DNA from: Hydractinia symbiolongicarpus
Taxonomy: Eukaryota; Cnidaria; Hydrozoa; Anthoathecata; Hydractiniidae
Direction: 5' to 3'
DNA: 60,000 nt
NCBI RefSeq assembly: GCF_029227915.1
Contig: NC_079877.1
Location: 15,674,851 to 15,734,850, forward strand
Shown one piece after another: positions 22,678-35,549 of this stretch (its first letter is position 1; the number at the start of each line of letters is the position of its first letter). The position numbers were made by a program, and so were the translations under genes. The notes under the pieces are model-generated. The model was given only the letters and a program-made list of their open reading frames with translations, had not been told where the DNA came from and made no database searches.

Positions 22678-24749
22678 TGTTTTTCTGTCCCAGTTGTGTA
22701 TCAATGATATCCTGGCAGTCGGGAATCAATTTTCTTATTTAAAGAGAATTTTATAAAGTCACGAGAGATACGTTTGAGTATACACAGTGTAATCCTATTT
22801 GTCTATTTCTATTGAATAACACATAGTCAGAGTGTTATGAACTTATGGAAAATAAATATTCCTATCTAGCAAATATTTAGAATAAAAAATAGTCAAATGG
22901 AGACCTACAAAGCCCACACCAGCCTTCGTAGAATGTTTCTGAGATTTCTCGTGTTCTACTGTGATTTTAAAACTAAGTTGCGTACAACAAAAACAAAGTC
23001 TATAAAAATCAGCTTCCGCAAAGATTTTCCAAAATAAAGCTGCGACGAAAAACTTTTGAAACTAACAGGGCGCTAATAATAAAGAGACTATTTAATAAAC
23101 CTTTACTTAGACTTGACTAGGAAGTAATGAGATATACATGAAAAAATATCATATATAAACTACATGATTTTGATTCAATAGTGAACAACTAAATTGTGAT
23201 AAAAATTTCTCGTCTTTTCACATTTTAGAACTGTCAATCTCTGCATTAAGCTTAATATGGCTATTTTAGGTCTATTTTGTATTCTATTGATTCCAAGAAA
23301 AATTATATATAAAGAAACTTTATTTGTTTGATATTGATCAAAACAAATCACAGTAAAGTAAAGGAAGACGAGTTTATCAGAAAAATGGGAGGGTAGGAAA
23401 TGTACAACAATGTTTGAAATACAACGTTTTTCATAATCATAACAAAGTCATAATTTCATAATTTAAGCAGACAAGTGTCCCGTAAGACTTTTTTAAACAA
23501 GGTCATAACATGCAGGGTGCACAGAAGCCTTATTCTATCACATGATTCTATCACATGGTTTTTCTAATTTTATGAAACTTTTTAAATTACTATTTTGTTG
23601 TATCAGTGATTGTATTATTCTTCTGTTTTGACCCTGTACAGCAATGTTATTACGATGGTGCAAAAAAAATTTAAAAATTTAAAAATTTAAAAAATAACAA
23701 AACAAAACAATAATGTTTTTCTGTCCCAGTTGTGTATCAATGATATCCTGGCAGTCGGGAATCAATTTTCTTATTTAAAGAGAATTTTATAAAGTCACGA
23801 GAGATACGTTTGAGTATACACAGTGTAATCCTATTTGTCTATTTCTATTGAATAACACATAGTCAGAGTGTTATGAACTTATGGAAAATAAATATTCCTA
23901 TCTAGCAAATATTTAGAATAAAAAATAGTCAAATGGAGACCTACAAAGCCCACACCAGCCTTCGTAGAATGTTTCTGAGATTTCTCGTGTTCTACTGTGA
24001 TTTTAAAACTAAGTTGCGTACAACAAAAACAAAGTCTATAAAAATCAGCTTCCGCAAAGATTTTCCAAAATAAAGCTGCGACGAAAAACTTTTGAAACTA
24101 ACAGGGCGCTAATAATAAAGAGACTATTTAATAAACCTTTACTTAGACTTGACTAGGAAGTAATGAGATATACATGAAAAAATATCATATATAAACTACA
24201 TGATTTTGATTCAATAGTGAACAACTAAATTGTGATAAAAATTTCTCGTCTTTTCACATTTTAGAACTGTCAATCTCTGCATTAAGCTTAATATGGCTAT
24301 TTTAGGTCTATTTTGTATTCTATTGATTCCAAGAAAAATTATATATAAAGAAACTTTATTTGTTTGATATTGATCAAAACAAATCACAGTAAAGTAAAGG
24401 AAGACGAGTTTATCAGAAAAATGGGAGGGTAGGAAATGTACAACAATGTTTGAAATACAACGTTTTTCATAATCATAACAAAGTCATAATTTCATAATTT
24501 AAGCAGACAAGTGTCCCGTAAGACTTTTTTAAACAAGGTCATAACATGCAGGGTGCACAGAAGCCTTATTCTATCACATGATTCTATCACATGGTTTTTC
24601 TAATTTTATGAAACTTTTTAAATTACTATTTTGTTGTATCAGTGATTGTATTATTCTTCTGTTTTGACCCTGTACAGCAATGTTATTACGATGGTGCAAA
24701 AAAAATTTAAAAATTTAAAAATTTAAAAAATAACAAAACAAAACAATAA
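22678..24749 (+). repeat. Tandem duplication, two copies of a 1036-bp unit
   Basis: 22678-23713 and 23714-24749 read the same line by line, each starting tgtttttctgtcccag and ending aacaaaacaataa. The offset is constant at 1036. No coding frame. Either a very recent duplication or an assembly duplication. Confidence 0.93.
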
Positions 24750-25940
24750 CAATGTTTCACTAAAAGTAAAGGTAGCAGAAACCTGTAAACGCAACTGGTC
24801 CAGCGAATTATCAGCCCTACACGCACCACCCGCTTATTGAACACGAATGGCTCTAGTACCTAGATAAAAATGCTAGGAATTGCACATATTCTCTTTACAT
24901 TGTAAAGACAAATGTGAACACATCAAAAACACGACAAAATGGTAATAAAGTACTTAAAAGGCAACAAAGTTTTTTAACCTCGTGCATTTTTGAAATTATG
25001 GCTGCACAATACGCCTAATATTGTCAAAAACGTAACTCGGACAAATTAATACTAAATACCTCGTGCGCATTGTGCCAGACATCTGGGAAGTGATCCGACT
25101 ACATCTTCGGGCACTGATAAAAAATGCAAAATATTAGTTCTTCCACCAGTGTGTTATTATATTGGACTATATAAAAAAAATTCAGAATGTTCTTAACCTT
25201 TTTTCAATCATCGAGGGTAATACGTATGTAGTAAATTATATGTCATGTTCTGCGGAAAATTTCCTTCACTCAAAAATAGCCTTAGGAAACGCCTATCAGA
25301 ATTTGTGTAGTTGAGGCCAATAATTTTGTGGGAGGATTCCAAAACATCTCCAAATTTTTAAGCTTAAAAAACCCACAATATATAAGTCTAAGGTACTTTA
25401 TTGGGCAAAAACGTTGTCGGCAAAAACGACAATGACAAAAATGTTTCTGAAGAATTATGCTTTTGTCTAGGGTAGCATTTTTTGCCGCTTTAAACTATTT
25501 TTAAAAACGTGACAATTGCTTTCTCTAGTTAACGAAAACCGTTTCCGGCTGCTAATTATGTCCCATCAAAATGTTTGTCCCACGCAACCCCATTTTCGAC
25601 AAAAAAATTTATTAAACATTTTTTATTCCAAAATGAACTTACTTTCTTCAGCCTAAAATTTTACAATAAAACGTGAAGCATCGTTTCATTATACCAACTC
25701 TGACAGTAGATGTCACCTTACAATTGGTTTACTAACCAAGATAAAAATTTTTAAGGAAGTAAAAAACTAAAGATCCCATCAGGTGCAACTTTCAATACTT
25801 GTCATAGCACTTGGCTTAATAAGGGTATATTTTTATTTCATTTAAGAAAGAGAATGTTTCTAATGATATTTAAGTTTTTAATGGAAACACGATAATAATA
25901 AAAAAGATATACGTAAAGTCGTTTTTTTATTAAAGGGTTA
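24750..25940. other. No gene recognised
   Basis: AT-rich. A more complex patch at 25050-25130 (acatctgggaagtgatccg...) may be a transposon relic but could not be assigned. Confidence 0.4.
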
Positions 25941-26658
25941 AGCCGCATTCACATGAACATAATTTTTTACGTAAGAAGATTGTGTTCATTCATTCTCTTA
26001 CGTTACGTAAAAAATTTACGTACATGTGACATATCTTACGAAAATTACGTAAACCCTTCCGGAATTCCGTAAGCGCTTACGTAGATTTCCTTGCGTGCAA
26101 AACTTTTTGCACGTAAGAAACCGTACTTAAGCAAAAAGAAGGAAAAAAGAAGGAAAAAAATTATGCAATCGCGTTCGAACAGCATTTCGAACTAGAAAAC
26201 ATTCGAAATTAGTTGTTCAACATGTTTGGTTTGACAAAATCACAAACATCAAAATGGCGTGCAACGACGAAGAACTGTCCACGATTGTGTACAAGTATGG
26301 AGGATTGTATGACAAGAGTCATGCAGATTTTCATCGAAAAGACATAAAGAAAAATGCATGGGAAGCGACCAGCTTCATCAGCCCTCTTTTGACGACGGCA
26401 ACGCCTTCTTCATAAAATAATAAGAACAGTTGCCAACATGTGGTGCTTGTTGAATGCCGCCATATTTGAAAATTACTTTGCCAGTCAAAATAAATGAAAC
26501 ATTTCTTTTGACTTTACGCAACATTTTACGTAACATTTTCCGTTCATGTGAACAAAAGTATTCGTACATGTGAACAAAACCACCCGTAAGCTGACATTTG
26601 TTACGTAAAATATTTCGTAAGAGCTTACGTAAAAAATTACGATCATATGATTGCGGCT
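25941..26658 (+). mobile_element. Harbinger-type element, 718 bp, TTA target duplication
   Basis: Inverted termini AGCCGCATTCACATGAAC / AGCCGCAATCATATGATC, continuing with TAATTTTTTACGTAAG on both sides, flanked by TTA (25938-25940 and 26659-26661). Subterminal TTACGTAA motifs recur many times in both halves, possible binding sites for the element's own DNA-binding protein. Confidence 0.8.
26254..26415 (+). CDS. MADF-like DNA-binding protein fragment of the Harbinger element
   Basis: 53 codons from ATG at 26254 to TAA. Residues 8-38 (LSTIVYKYGGLYDKSHADFH... NAWEAT) match the start of MADF/SANT domains, with the conserved LYDKSH and the NAW tryptophan helix. Animal PIF/Harbinger elements carry a separate Myb/SANT or MADF gene that helps the transposase bind the termini. 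The domain stops about half-way (the frame runs into ISPLLTTATPSS), so the ORF is a truncated internal-deletion product and probably not functional. Confidence 0.6.
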   Translation: MACNDEELSTIVYKYGGLYDKSHADFHRKDIKKNAWEATSFISPLLTTATPSS

Positions 26659-26661
26659 TTA

Positions 26662-28199
26662 ATGGTCGCTGCGTCACGTGTTTAAACGTCGGTGTTCAAT
26701 CTGTTCATTATCCAATTTATTAAAGATGGCGGCGTTATCTGAATTTTTTGTGGGTGTTTTAAAACGCTCTCTATCCCTGGGGAGTTCACTCGTCCTGACT
26801 TCAATAATGCCAGAATAGAGGGTCGTAGTAGCGAAAGGATTTTTATGAGCATGCCCTGATGCTAAACGCTGTGCGTTAATGCGAGAAACGCTTTAAAGGA
26901 AATAATAAATATCTACTTACAAAGACAGAGAAACAGCGCTGTCAAAAATAACACATAAATCTTCATCTTTAAATTCACAACGTCAACGTCAAAAAAATGC
27001 TTTAAACCGTAAGCAGGTTTCTGTTTTTTTTAATTGTACTATTAAACCACGAACTAAAAGAAGAAAAACTTGAAACTAAATAATTAAACTTCTTCCAGTT
27101 GCAAGATAATATCACAAATTATTATTTTCAAATATTCACTTAAAATTACATCTTTCGTGTTGTTAACTCACAAGATCTTTGTCAAAGGTCTTGTTAGTAC
27201 GTATACAATAGTAAAACTGGTTAAAAAGTGTAATGTAGACACTGTCTATCAATAAGGCGCTTTGCTGTTTTAATGTCTTTATCATTTCGTTTTAAATCGC
27301 TAGTTTTGGTTTATGGATTACTTCACAAAACATTTGTAAGTCCATTTAGACAGTTTAAGACGCCACAGACTTTCTGAAAATGCCTGAAAACATCACAGTA
27401 TTAAGTCAAACCCCTAAAAAATTTTTTTTATTCACTATGATTTACATTGTGGCACAAAAAACGGTTAAAAATGTCAGCTGTTAATAATTTAATAATTGGA
27501 TAATGTATAACCTTGACACTATATTTGTGGTATAAACTTCTGTTGCAAAATTCACTTGACAAACAGGGCTATTTAGGCGAACTCCGTACAATAAATGTTC
27601 AAAACATCTATAATTTTGATTATTTTGGCGCTTAAATGTTTAACGTGGTTATAAAAATTAAGAATACAATTATTGGTAACAGAAACACATAATAGTACAC
27701 ATTTGGTATTATAACTTAATGACTTTTCATCAATTTCATCAATTTCTTATGATTCTGTTATGTTTTGTTATGTTTCGTACTGTTATGTACGTGCAAGCAA
27801 TATAATTGACTTAGTCGGATTGAATGTTTCTTATATTTGCTTTTGGCGCATTATACCAACTAATTTAATCGTAATTTCTGTGAAATTCTAAATCCTTAAA
27901 ACCATAACTTCAAGTCCTAGAAAATAGGTTTTCTCATTAACCCGTCCAAAAACTACAAATTAAGCTGCACGTAAATGATTACAACTTCAGTGATAGGTCG
28001 AGATTTGGTAATTGTGCTTCACCTTTAGGTAATCTTCCTCCACGGCTTGTTCTGTATGATCCACCCACTCAATTAACCACTTTTTCAACTTCACGCAAAT
28101 CAGTAACACGACACATCCAGGCTACAAGAAAAGTGATTTGACCTGAACATGATGAAAATGACAGGCCTAAAAACATTCACAGTTGCAATTTAAGCGAAC
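26662..28199. other. No gene recognised
   Basis: AT-rich. Part of 28015-28150 is less AT-rich and may belong to the Penelope-type relic that follows, but no frame could be assigned. Confidence 0.35.
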
Positions 28200-28535
28200 G
28201 TTTATACCATGTAAAAACTGGTAATGTTCTATTCGATCTAACAATGGGCTCCTACGATGGAGCAGAGACTTGTGAACTAGTTGGACTTTAGCTATTAAAT
28301 AAATTAACAACACTCATACCAAAAGAACATATTGGCTTATATCGAAATGATGGCTTAGCTGTAGTTTTAGATGCTAATGGCCCAAAAATGGATGTTAAGA
28401 AAAAGTATCATTAAAGTATTTAAAGATAAAGGACTATCAATAACAATTGAAACCAACTTGAAAGAAACCGATTTTCTTGACGCCACCTTCAATATAGTTA
28501 TAAAAATATACAAACCGTACCGTAACCGTTTACAT
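28200..28535 (+). pseudogene. Penelope-type reverse transcriptase relic
   Basis: Fragments in shifting frames: [19 protein letters not shown], a stop, LLNKLTTLIPKEHIGLYRND, GLAVV, a frameshift, GLSITIETNLKETDFLDATF, YKPYRN. This is the palm/thumb region of a reverse-transcriptase family common in cnidarians. One Asp of the catalytic YRDDG has become Asn (YRNDG), and stops break the frame, so it is dead. Its right end meets the third copy of the membrane-protein gene at about 28535, cutting that gene in its third exon. Confidence 0.65.
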
Positions 28536-28536
28536 T

Positions 28537-29089
28537 AAGAAACGAAAACGTATCTTCTTGGTATGTTCCTTCACAGAGTTTTAAATGTGTGTTATTTGCT
28601 GATGCTTTTATCCCCTAAATTATTGAATAAAAGTCATGAAATGCGCACGTTCATTTAACATTCAATTTTGACAAAGACATCAGTTCTATTATTTAGTTAC
28701 CACTTGAAGTTAATTATGATGAACTTACATAATGGCATTCCATGTCTTCAATATATTTAGTTACGACATCGTGGCCAATTAATCTGTTGGTTAAATTATA
28801 GAGTTGGACTTGAGCTTCAGCACATGGAGCAGATACGGTTCTCATTTTTCTGATAGGATGATTTCCATCATTTCCTGTGGTCTTCACGTTCTGATGGATT
28901 GAAGGTTCATCAGCATGTTTTGTGACGAGAAATGTTGTTACACTGGTAATCACTACCACTGAGATTGCGAAAAACAATGCCAATATATAACCTGGAGAAA
29001 AAAAACCTAAAATTCTAAAGTAAAGTAATAAACTTTCGTTGTGAAATAAGTTCTTCATGCTCGGTATTGAAATTACATTTTACATTCAT
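28537..29089 (-). pseudogene. Third copy of the unrecognised small membrane/secreted-protein gene, truncated
   Basis: Exon 1 is 29089-29077 (MNVK plus one base, donor GTAATT). Exon 2 is 28991-28729, after ttttttttctccag, ending at GTAAGT. Exon 3 starts at 28614 after aatttag and keeps homology for 26 codons (GIKASANNTH...TFSFL) until 28537, where the reverse-transcriptase relic begins. Exon phases match the intact copies exactly (13+263=276 nt). The protein part keeps YILALFFAI...TSVTTFL, PCAEAQVQLYNLTNRL and YIEDMECHY. RKMR replaces the RNRR furin-like site of the intact copies. Exons 4-5 were not found, so it cannot make the full protein. Confidence 0.65.
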
Positions 29090-30960
29090 TTTGTTATTTT
29101 AACTAACAGTATTAAGCAATATCAACTTTTATCTTCACTAATTTGTCTTCAAAAATATGGGGAAAGTTTGTAAGGAAAGACATAGTGCTTCTTGCACTAT
29201 ATTGTCTTACCGTATCAGCATTAGAAGACATTGTTTTGCTGAAAGCAACCGCTCTTCTTGTGTCGAACTTTGTTGTTTTGACCTTACCATTATAAGTCGT
29301 ATAGCATAACGCAAAAACAATATTATTGTTCAAACTTATGTCACATGGCAACTCATTCTTCTAAATTGTAAGGACATAAGCAAACTAGGAAGAATGTAAA
29401 AAAAAATAGAGTAAAAATCCCAAGGCGGTTTAATTTTTGAGGTAATTCCTATAAATTTGCGAAATTTATTGAAATGTTTTGTTTTGCAGAAACGAAACTA
29501 GTGTTTATTTGCATTACAATCTGAATGTTGACGTGCACCTGCAAATAGTTATTCGAAGACCATGTAGTAATGACATAATCATACATGCATGAAAATTTCT
29601 ACACGGAGGAAGAGTTATTCAACTTCCCTATTGTTTCTTTTTGTAGCGAAATCAGTTTATGCATCTTTTGTTATGACCAGTTCTTATGTCCTTACTTAGA
29701 GTATCCTTTTATATTTGTTTTTGTATCACATACACAACAAGCCATTTTGATAATTCTTGGAAAGTATTTAACTTTTTGCCTGCTCCAATTTTTTTTTTCA
29801 TTTTCCTTTCTTATTTTTCCGAATGAGTAAATTATTTATTTATTTCCCCAAATTTTTTGCGATTTTTTTTTGAAAATTAACCGATTAAATTGAAACCTTA
29901 ATTTTTTTAATGTTCCTCTACCAGGGCTAGTAAGAGAGGTAGTAAATGCAGATAGTAACTTTTGCAGAAAGTTGCGTTTTGTGAAAGTGTTAAATTAAAG
30001 GTGGCAAAATGTGGTTTGATAGACGTCTATGTAGAGTTTTCATAGCGTACGAGTTACTTTGCGCTGTAGGCAACTGGAACGTAGCAGGTAAATCCCTGAC
30101 ATCTTGGTTTGAGTAGCAAAGTCAGGTTGGTAACATAAGGCGTGTGTCAGGATTGATAGATTTGTCACATGCCCTACTTCTTAGAATAAAGGTATAACCA
30201 TACTCTGTTTTAAACTGAGTAAGTAAATGATTCATTCTTCAGTTCAATGGGCAGAATGTAATAGAATAGCATGCTAGACTGTATTGGATTTGCGAAGTTA
30301 TAGATAAGTCTTGTAATTTTAAGTTAGATGTGCCGCTACAATGTATTACGCAAAGTGTATTAAGAAAAAAGAATCAAAACTTCATAACACTCAGTTACAT
30401 TACATCAAAAAATCGTTTTGTGATAAAACATATATTAAGTTCTTTACATTATTTTCAAGAAATGCGTCATTTGGATGAAAATAAAAGTTCTTAGATCTCT
30501 TTCATTTTCCAAATATATGACGTTCAGGAATTCTTTGCGTGCATGCAACAGAATGACTTTATTGTGCTAAAAGAACTATTGTTTTCAAAAAGTTTCGCTT
30601 GTAGTAAAAACTGAGTTTTAGTCCATACGTAAGCAACAAATCTGATCAAATTTTGCTCTAAAGTAATCACACTGTACGCAAATATTGCGGTGTTTCTGTT
30701 CTTGAAATGATGTGCTCTTTCATATACAAACATAAGGAGCTACTATTGACTCAGAATGTAAAAGTTGTCGCGAATAAGGAAGTCTTTTAATTACAATTAT
30801 TATCTAATTATTCGCGATTTAAGGACAAAGTTCTAGATTTTTTAAAAAATTTAGAAGTTTACGTAGCGGTTTGGTTTTAACTGCTTAATCGCGACGATAA
30901 AATATTTCAAGGTTTCAGTGTAACTGTTTTAAAAATTACCTGATTAATGTGAAAAAAAAT
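29090..30960 (-). promoter_or_regulatory. 5' flank of the third copy, homologous to the palindrome's inner arms
   Basis: Diverged but recognisable over about 1.8 kb: 'gggcagaatg', 'agcatgctag', 'catagacgtctatg' type blocks, and 'cgcgatttaaggacaa' near 30815 also occur between the two intact genes. It presumably contains the promoter. A short frame at 29231-29112 (ending ...FLTNFPHIFED...) is matched by one at 45897-45998. No promoter element is identified by motif. Confidence 0.4.
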
Positions 30961-32835
30961 AGTTTGTACCACAAAAAATAGAAAAAACTTTCCCTAAACA
31001 AATTAGTCTATTTTTATTATTAACGTTAATTATATTTTCAATGTCACTGCATTGCAATGTTACACAAACAGTATCAAAAACCCTATTTAACTCAAGACAT
31101 GAAGAAAAGTAACCGGGGGGAAGGTAACCAGCAGGAAATTAATCTTGTTCATTTTAAGACCAGCAAATATTTTTTGTTCGCCATGTTGAACTGTTTTTAA
31201 ACAAAAGGTTGAGAAATATTCAAACAAGATTTTTACCTCTAAGAATAAAAACATCACTAATAACTTCATAAGGAAATTTTTTTATTATTTTTTAGGAGAG
31301 AATCGCTTTATTTTTAATATTTTTAGCAATTATATTTCACTGTTTTACACTTTTACTTTTTCAGATGCATAATGGTGTCATAGTGAAATGTATGACGTCA
31401 AGCATCCTTTTTATATCCCAAGCAAGTGTTTTTCCATGTCCTGTCGTAAGAAATTTTGGAAAGCCCGGTCAGAATAGGATCGCCATGCTTTGTTTAAGCA
31501 GCTACTGTAAAAGCTAACAGATGAAGAACATCTTATAGAATATATATAAAGTATATCTATAACAATATGGATATTATTTTCTACCAAAATAATATAATGT
31601 TTCTTAAACTTAAAAAGAAACGAATTTCCAACTTATATATCTATTTCCAACTTATATTTTCAACCTGAATATTGATGTAGAAGTGATTTAAATTCTTCGG
31701 GGGTTTTTAAGATCCTTATTTAGAAAGAGTTTCAAGTTTTTGATATAAAAAGCTTCTCCTATTACTATAATTGACCACTCACTATGCGTGTCAATTATTT
31801 TGATGTTCTTATTAACAAAGTGTACAACAATTTTTTGGGAATTAATCTTATGTAGTTATATTGTGAATAGATTCATCGCCAGTTGTGTGCCTTAGGCAGC
31901 GCTAACAACTTCGACTCTGGCAGAGACTGGCAGCCCTGTGGTATGGGTTGACAATTGTTAATATGAGCATGAACGAGTTGGCTTTACCAAAACAACATTG
32001 AAAGACTTTTCGTTATATTGTACCGACAGAGCTGGCATGACAAGCTGGAGGATGAACTGATTGACTTTACTCAAGCAAATATCTGTTGATGTTTTATCCT
32101 TCATGTTGGCGAAGTAGCCGAAGGTCAGTTCTGAAAACAGCGTTTCCTTCTAAATCTTTTAGTAATGTCATAATGTTGATTTATTCCTATAGAAGTTGAT
32201 TAGCTCTTGCACTACTTGTGCTTTTAATTTATTTGTTTATCTTATCAGGGACATATAGTCTTCAGTGCATTATTTCTCTCTTTTCAAAGGAACCTTGTGT
32301 TCAAACGTGTCAATTATAAGAGGGATAATAGCATTGACTTACTGAAACCACAATTTCCAAGATGTTATCTTGGAACTTTGTCATTATTTTGTGAGGAAGT
32401 ACTAAACCTACACCATAAAATAAAGAAGATTGTTGAGGAAGGACACTGTTTTATAGCTTGTATCATGTATCAATTTCCAGAGATGTTTTTTCTTGAAAGA
32501 GTTTCTTTGTATTAAGGATCACAGATTATATTGATTGTACATTTAAGCGTTACATTTGTAATTAGTCTCGTGAAATGATAGGGAGAAGTCAATCCTTGGG
32601 CATTTCGATGATTCTTTATGTGAGCGGATTTACTAGATTCGTCAAATGCACAAAAATTGCATTCTTTCAGGTGTATCAATAATGTTTCGAAACTTTGATA
32701 AAGTATGAAAATGTATTTTCAGCATTATATAAGATCTAGTAGCTATGTGTAGTGTTCTGAAGTCGCACGATCTTCATTAAGCTATCTCATTTCTGTTATA
32801 AAAAGTTTTTTCATATCTTTAAAACTACATACTTA
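30961..32835. other. No gene recognised
   Basis: AT-rich. 31880-32110 is more complex and may be a decayed element. The 72-codon plus-strand frame at 32297-32515 has no recognisable domain or splice context. Confidence 0.35.
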
Positions 32836-32934
32836 TATGCAAGACAACAATGTAATATACTTATTTTAGCAATATATTTCGATATAAATATAATATATTG
32901 CTAAAATAAATATATTACATTGTTGTCTTGCATA
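32836..32934. repeat. Near-perfect ~100-bp hairpin
   Basis: The left arm tatgcaagacaacaatgtaa... (32836-32877) and the right arm ending ...ttgttgtcttgcata (32893-32934) are complementary over about 40 bp with one or two mismatches and a loop of about 15 nt. It could be a minimal inverted-repeat element or a transcribed hairpin (small-RNA precursor-like). Confidence 0.75.
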
Positions 32935-35549
32935 CTATGTTGACAAAAATTGCACAATGTTTTTACCAAATAAGTTACATACTTATACTCTGAATTTAGA
33001 CAAAAACTTAAGAATATCTTAAAAGTATGCTCATCTTGAAATATTTCTAGCATCGTAAATGGAATAAGCAAAAAACAATGCATGAACTTGTATCTTATCA
33101 TTGATGTAAAATGTGTGATTGTTAAATTTTACTAACCATTCTTTCTTACTCTCCTTTCCTACCACCTCTTCCTCCTGCTCTATCCTTCCGCTCTTTTCGC
33201 CTGACTGGCTGCCTGTCGACCTACGCAAATATGCTCAGGCAATGATGGCTCACACCTTCAACTATCGAAATCTTAATTCTTTAGCAACACTGGATGGTTC
33301 TGTAATTTATAACTGAAACTGAAAGATCGCCCAAAGCCATGCTATGGAACCAACTGGGATGTAAAGAAAACAAACTCACTCTCTCTTGTCGAATCAGGGA
33401 TATTCCAATGACCAAGAGAGTCACATCGAAACGTATTGTAACGATCGCCCACTAGCGTGATCACTGCTGGCTATCGTCAGATAACTTTTTCCAGTCGATA
33501 AGTCCTGTACTAGAATGAAAGACTGAGGATAGTATTTACACAAGGTCTGTAGCGAAATTGCGCAAAATCGAACAAGAAACTTACAGTATAAACCGTATGT
33601 GATTAACGGTTATGCTATACATCGATATTGATAATAAATTGTTGTAGATAGATATGAAAGTTAAATATACGCACAATTCAATTAATACGCGCTACTTAAT
33701 TTTGTTCTTAACAGGCGTTAAAAGGAGAGGCGAACTGCGCTGCAACTGGCTTGGTTGTCTGCTCCATTAGAAATTCCCACTATAAATCAGTTTTGTTTAC
33801 ATTTCTGTGAGCACTGAATTATATATAACTGAGTATTTTTAAAAATTTGCCTAATCGATGACTGAATTAAAAAACAATGGAATATATTTCTCTTTATTGT
33901 GATGGTCACGGTCCAATATACAGAAAATAATTAAACTAGAAAGTTTTGTCATGAAAGATTTTAGTAAGTTTAAATAAGTTGAAGCAAAGGTTATAAAATG
34001 CTATAGTACGTAAAATATTCTTCGTTTATTGGACTAAGAAAACTTGTTTCTGATTTTTACTGGTAAGTACATCTTAATCAACTTAATTCTCCTCATTAAG
34101 TCATAAATTATGTCTAACAGGTTTCCACGAAGATATATAAATACTAAGTTGTGAAATACAGCTCCTTTTTTGTTAATATAGTAATCTTAGTGGATTTTAG
34201 GATTTAGAAATCTATTCAATTTTTTCTCTCACTTAAAATTAATTTTTCTATTTGCCACAAAATAATTCTTTGCTCGCTTCTCTTTTACCATGACCTTGTC
34301 AGAGAGCGTAAGATTGGAGAAATTAAAATCGTAAGTGGCTTTCCAGAATATTTAGTTTAACGACGGAACTGGGAATGCGCTTAAGAAGTTAATACTTGGT
34401 CATATAACAAACTGTGTCTTTGTCAGATTCTTCTGTGACTAGCAAATCTGTGTAAAATTTATTACTGTTCTATTCTAAGAATTTTTTTTACAGGATACAA
34501 CAGTTTCCTTGAGCGGAAAACAGTTGGAATTGGATGGCAATAACACACACGTAGAAAAACTAATAAATTAAAAGAGTTTTTCTGATGCAGTCAATGCAAA
34601 AGACCATCATCCTGAATTTTCAAGTAAAATGTACCAGTTTCCAAAACATCTTTTCAAAAGAGCTATTCTGAATGATATCAACGGGATTACTCCTCTGTAA
34701 CTTTTAATGGGCCTTATAGATATGATTTAGGCAAAGTCAAAGGTTTTATTTTGAAAATGTGTAGAATTGCTTACAAGAAAGCTAGCTAAGGCCCACAACA
34801 CCAATCGTGATTGTCCTCACTGCGGATAACGACAAAGAGACTGGCGTTAAAGATGACGCCACTGGTAAAATTAGTCATAAGGTACTGAAAAGTCAACTTA
34901 TAAAACAGTCGACTTTTCAGTTAAAACAATAAGACTACGAAAAGTTTTTCTACACGTTTGATAATGAAATGTATTTTATTTAGCAGGTAGCTTTTAGCGG
35001 AATTAAAGGGTCACAAAAAGAATAGATTTCACTTCTGTATGTATCAAAAGTTGACGCTATTTTTTACGGTCTACCGGCCCTACATAATTCTTCTCTTTTT
35101 ATTCTGCTAAACCAGTGGCTTGTGTTTTTTTAGCAAGTCAATCACAATAAAAGTCGTATTAAACACTTGCCTTATAATTAATTCTGTTCTTATAAAAGTA
35201 CACGAGCTATAAATTCTTATTTTAAATAATTTCTCGTTAATTTGCATGATAATTTAAAGAATTGAAAGACAATTTTTAGTTATTCCTAATAGCAAAATAG
35301 CGATAATATCTGACCTTTCTTAAGGGCTTACAACGCCCGCCAATACCTCCGTCTCGTTTCGGGTGTGCTATGTATATTTACGTGTAGTAACTACATTGCC
35401 ACATACTACGTTAAAGCTTTACCCAACCTGAAAATTAAAGCAGCAGAGCATACCGGATGCTGTCCACTTACAAGTACATCTGTGTTGTTCACTAACTGTG
35501 CTTTGTCTTATCACGTACAAGTGTGTGAAAGCCGTAAATTATAGTTTAA
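32935..35549. other. No gene confirmed; scattered relics
   Basis: 33125-33500 is unusually rich in CT and less AT-rich than its surroundings but has no continuous frame beyond 65 codons. At 34495 a good acceptor (ttttttttacag) opens DTTVSLSGKQLELDGNN and stops after 25 codons; this could be a terminal exon of an unknown gene or chance. Confidence 0.3.

Noticed and set aside
33031-33228. Minus-strand frame rich in Glu/Lys/Ser
   Set aside because: It is the complement of a CT-rich stretch; no homologue or splice context.
34495-34574. Exon-like DTTVSLSGKQLELDGNN after a strong acceptor, considered as a glycosidase C-terminus
   Set aside because: Only about 25 codons, no neighbouring exons and no decisive motif; not called as a gene.
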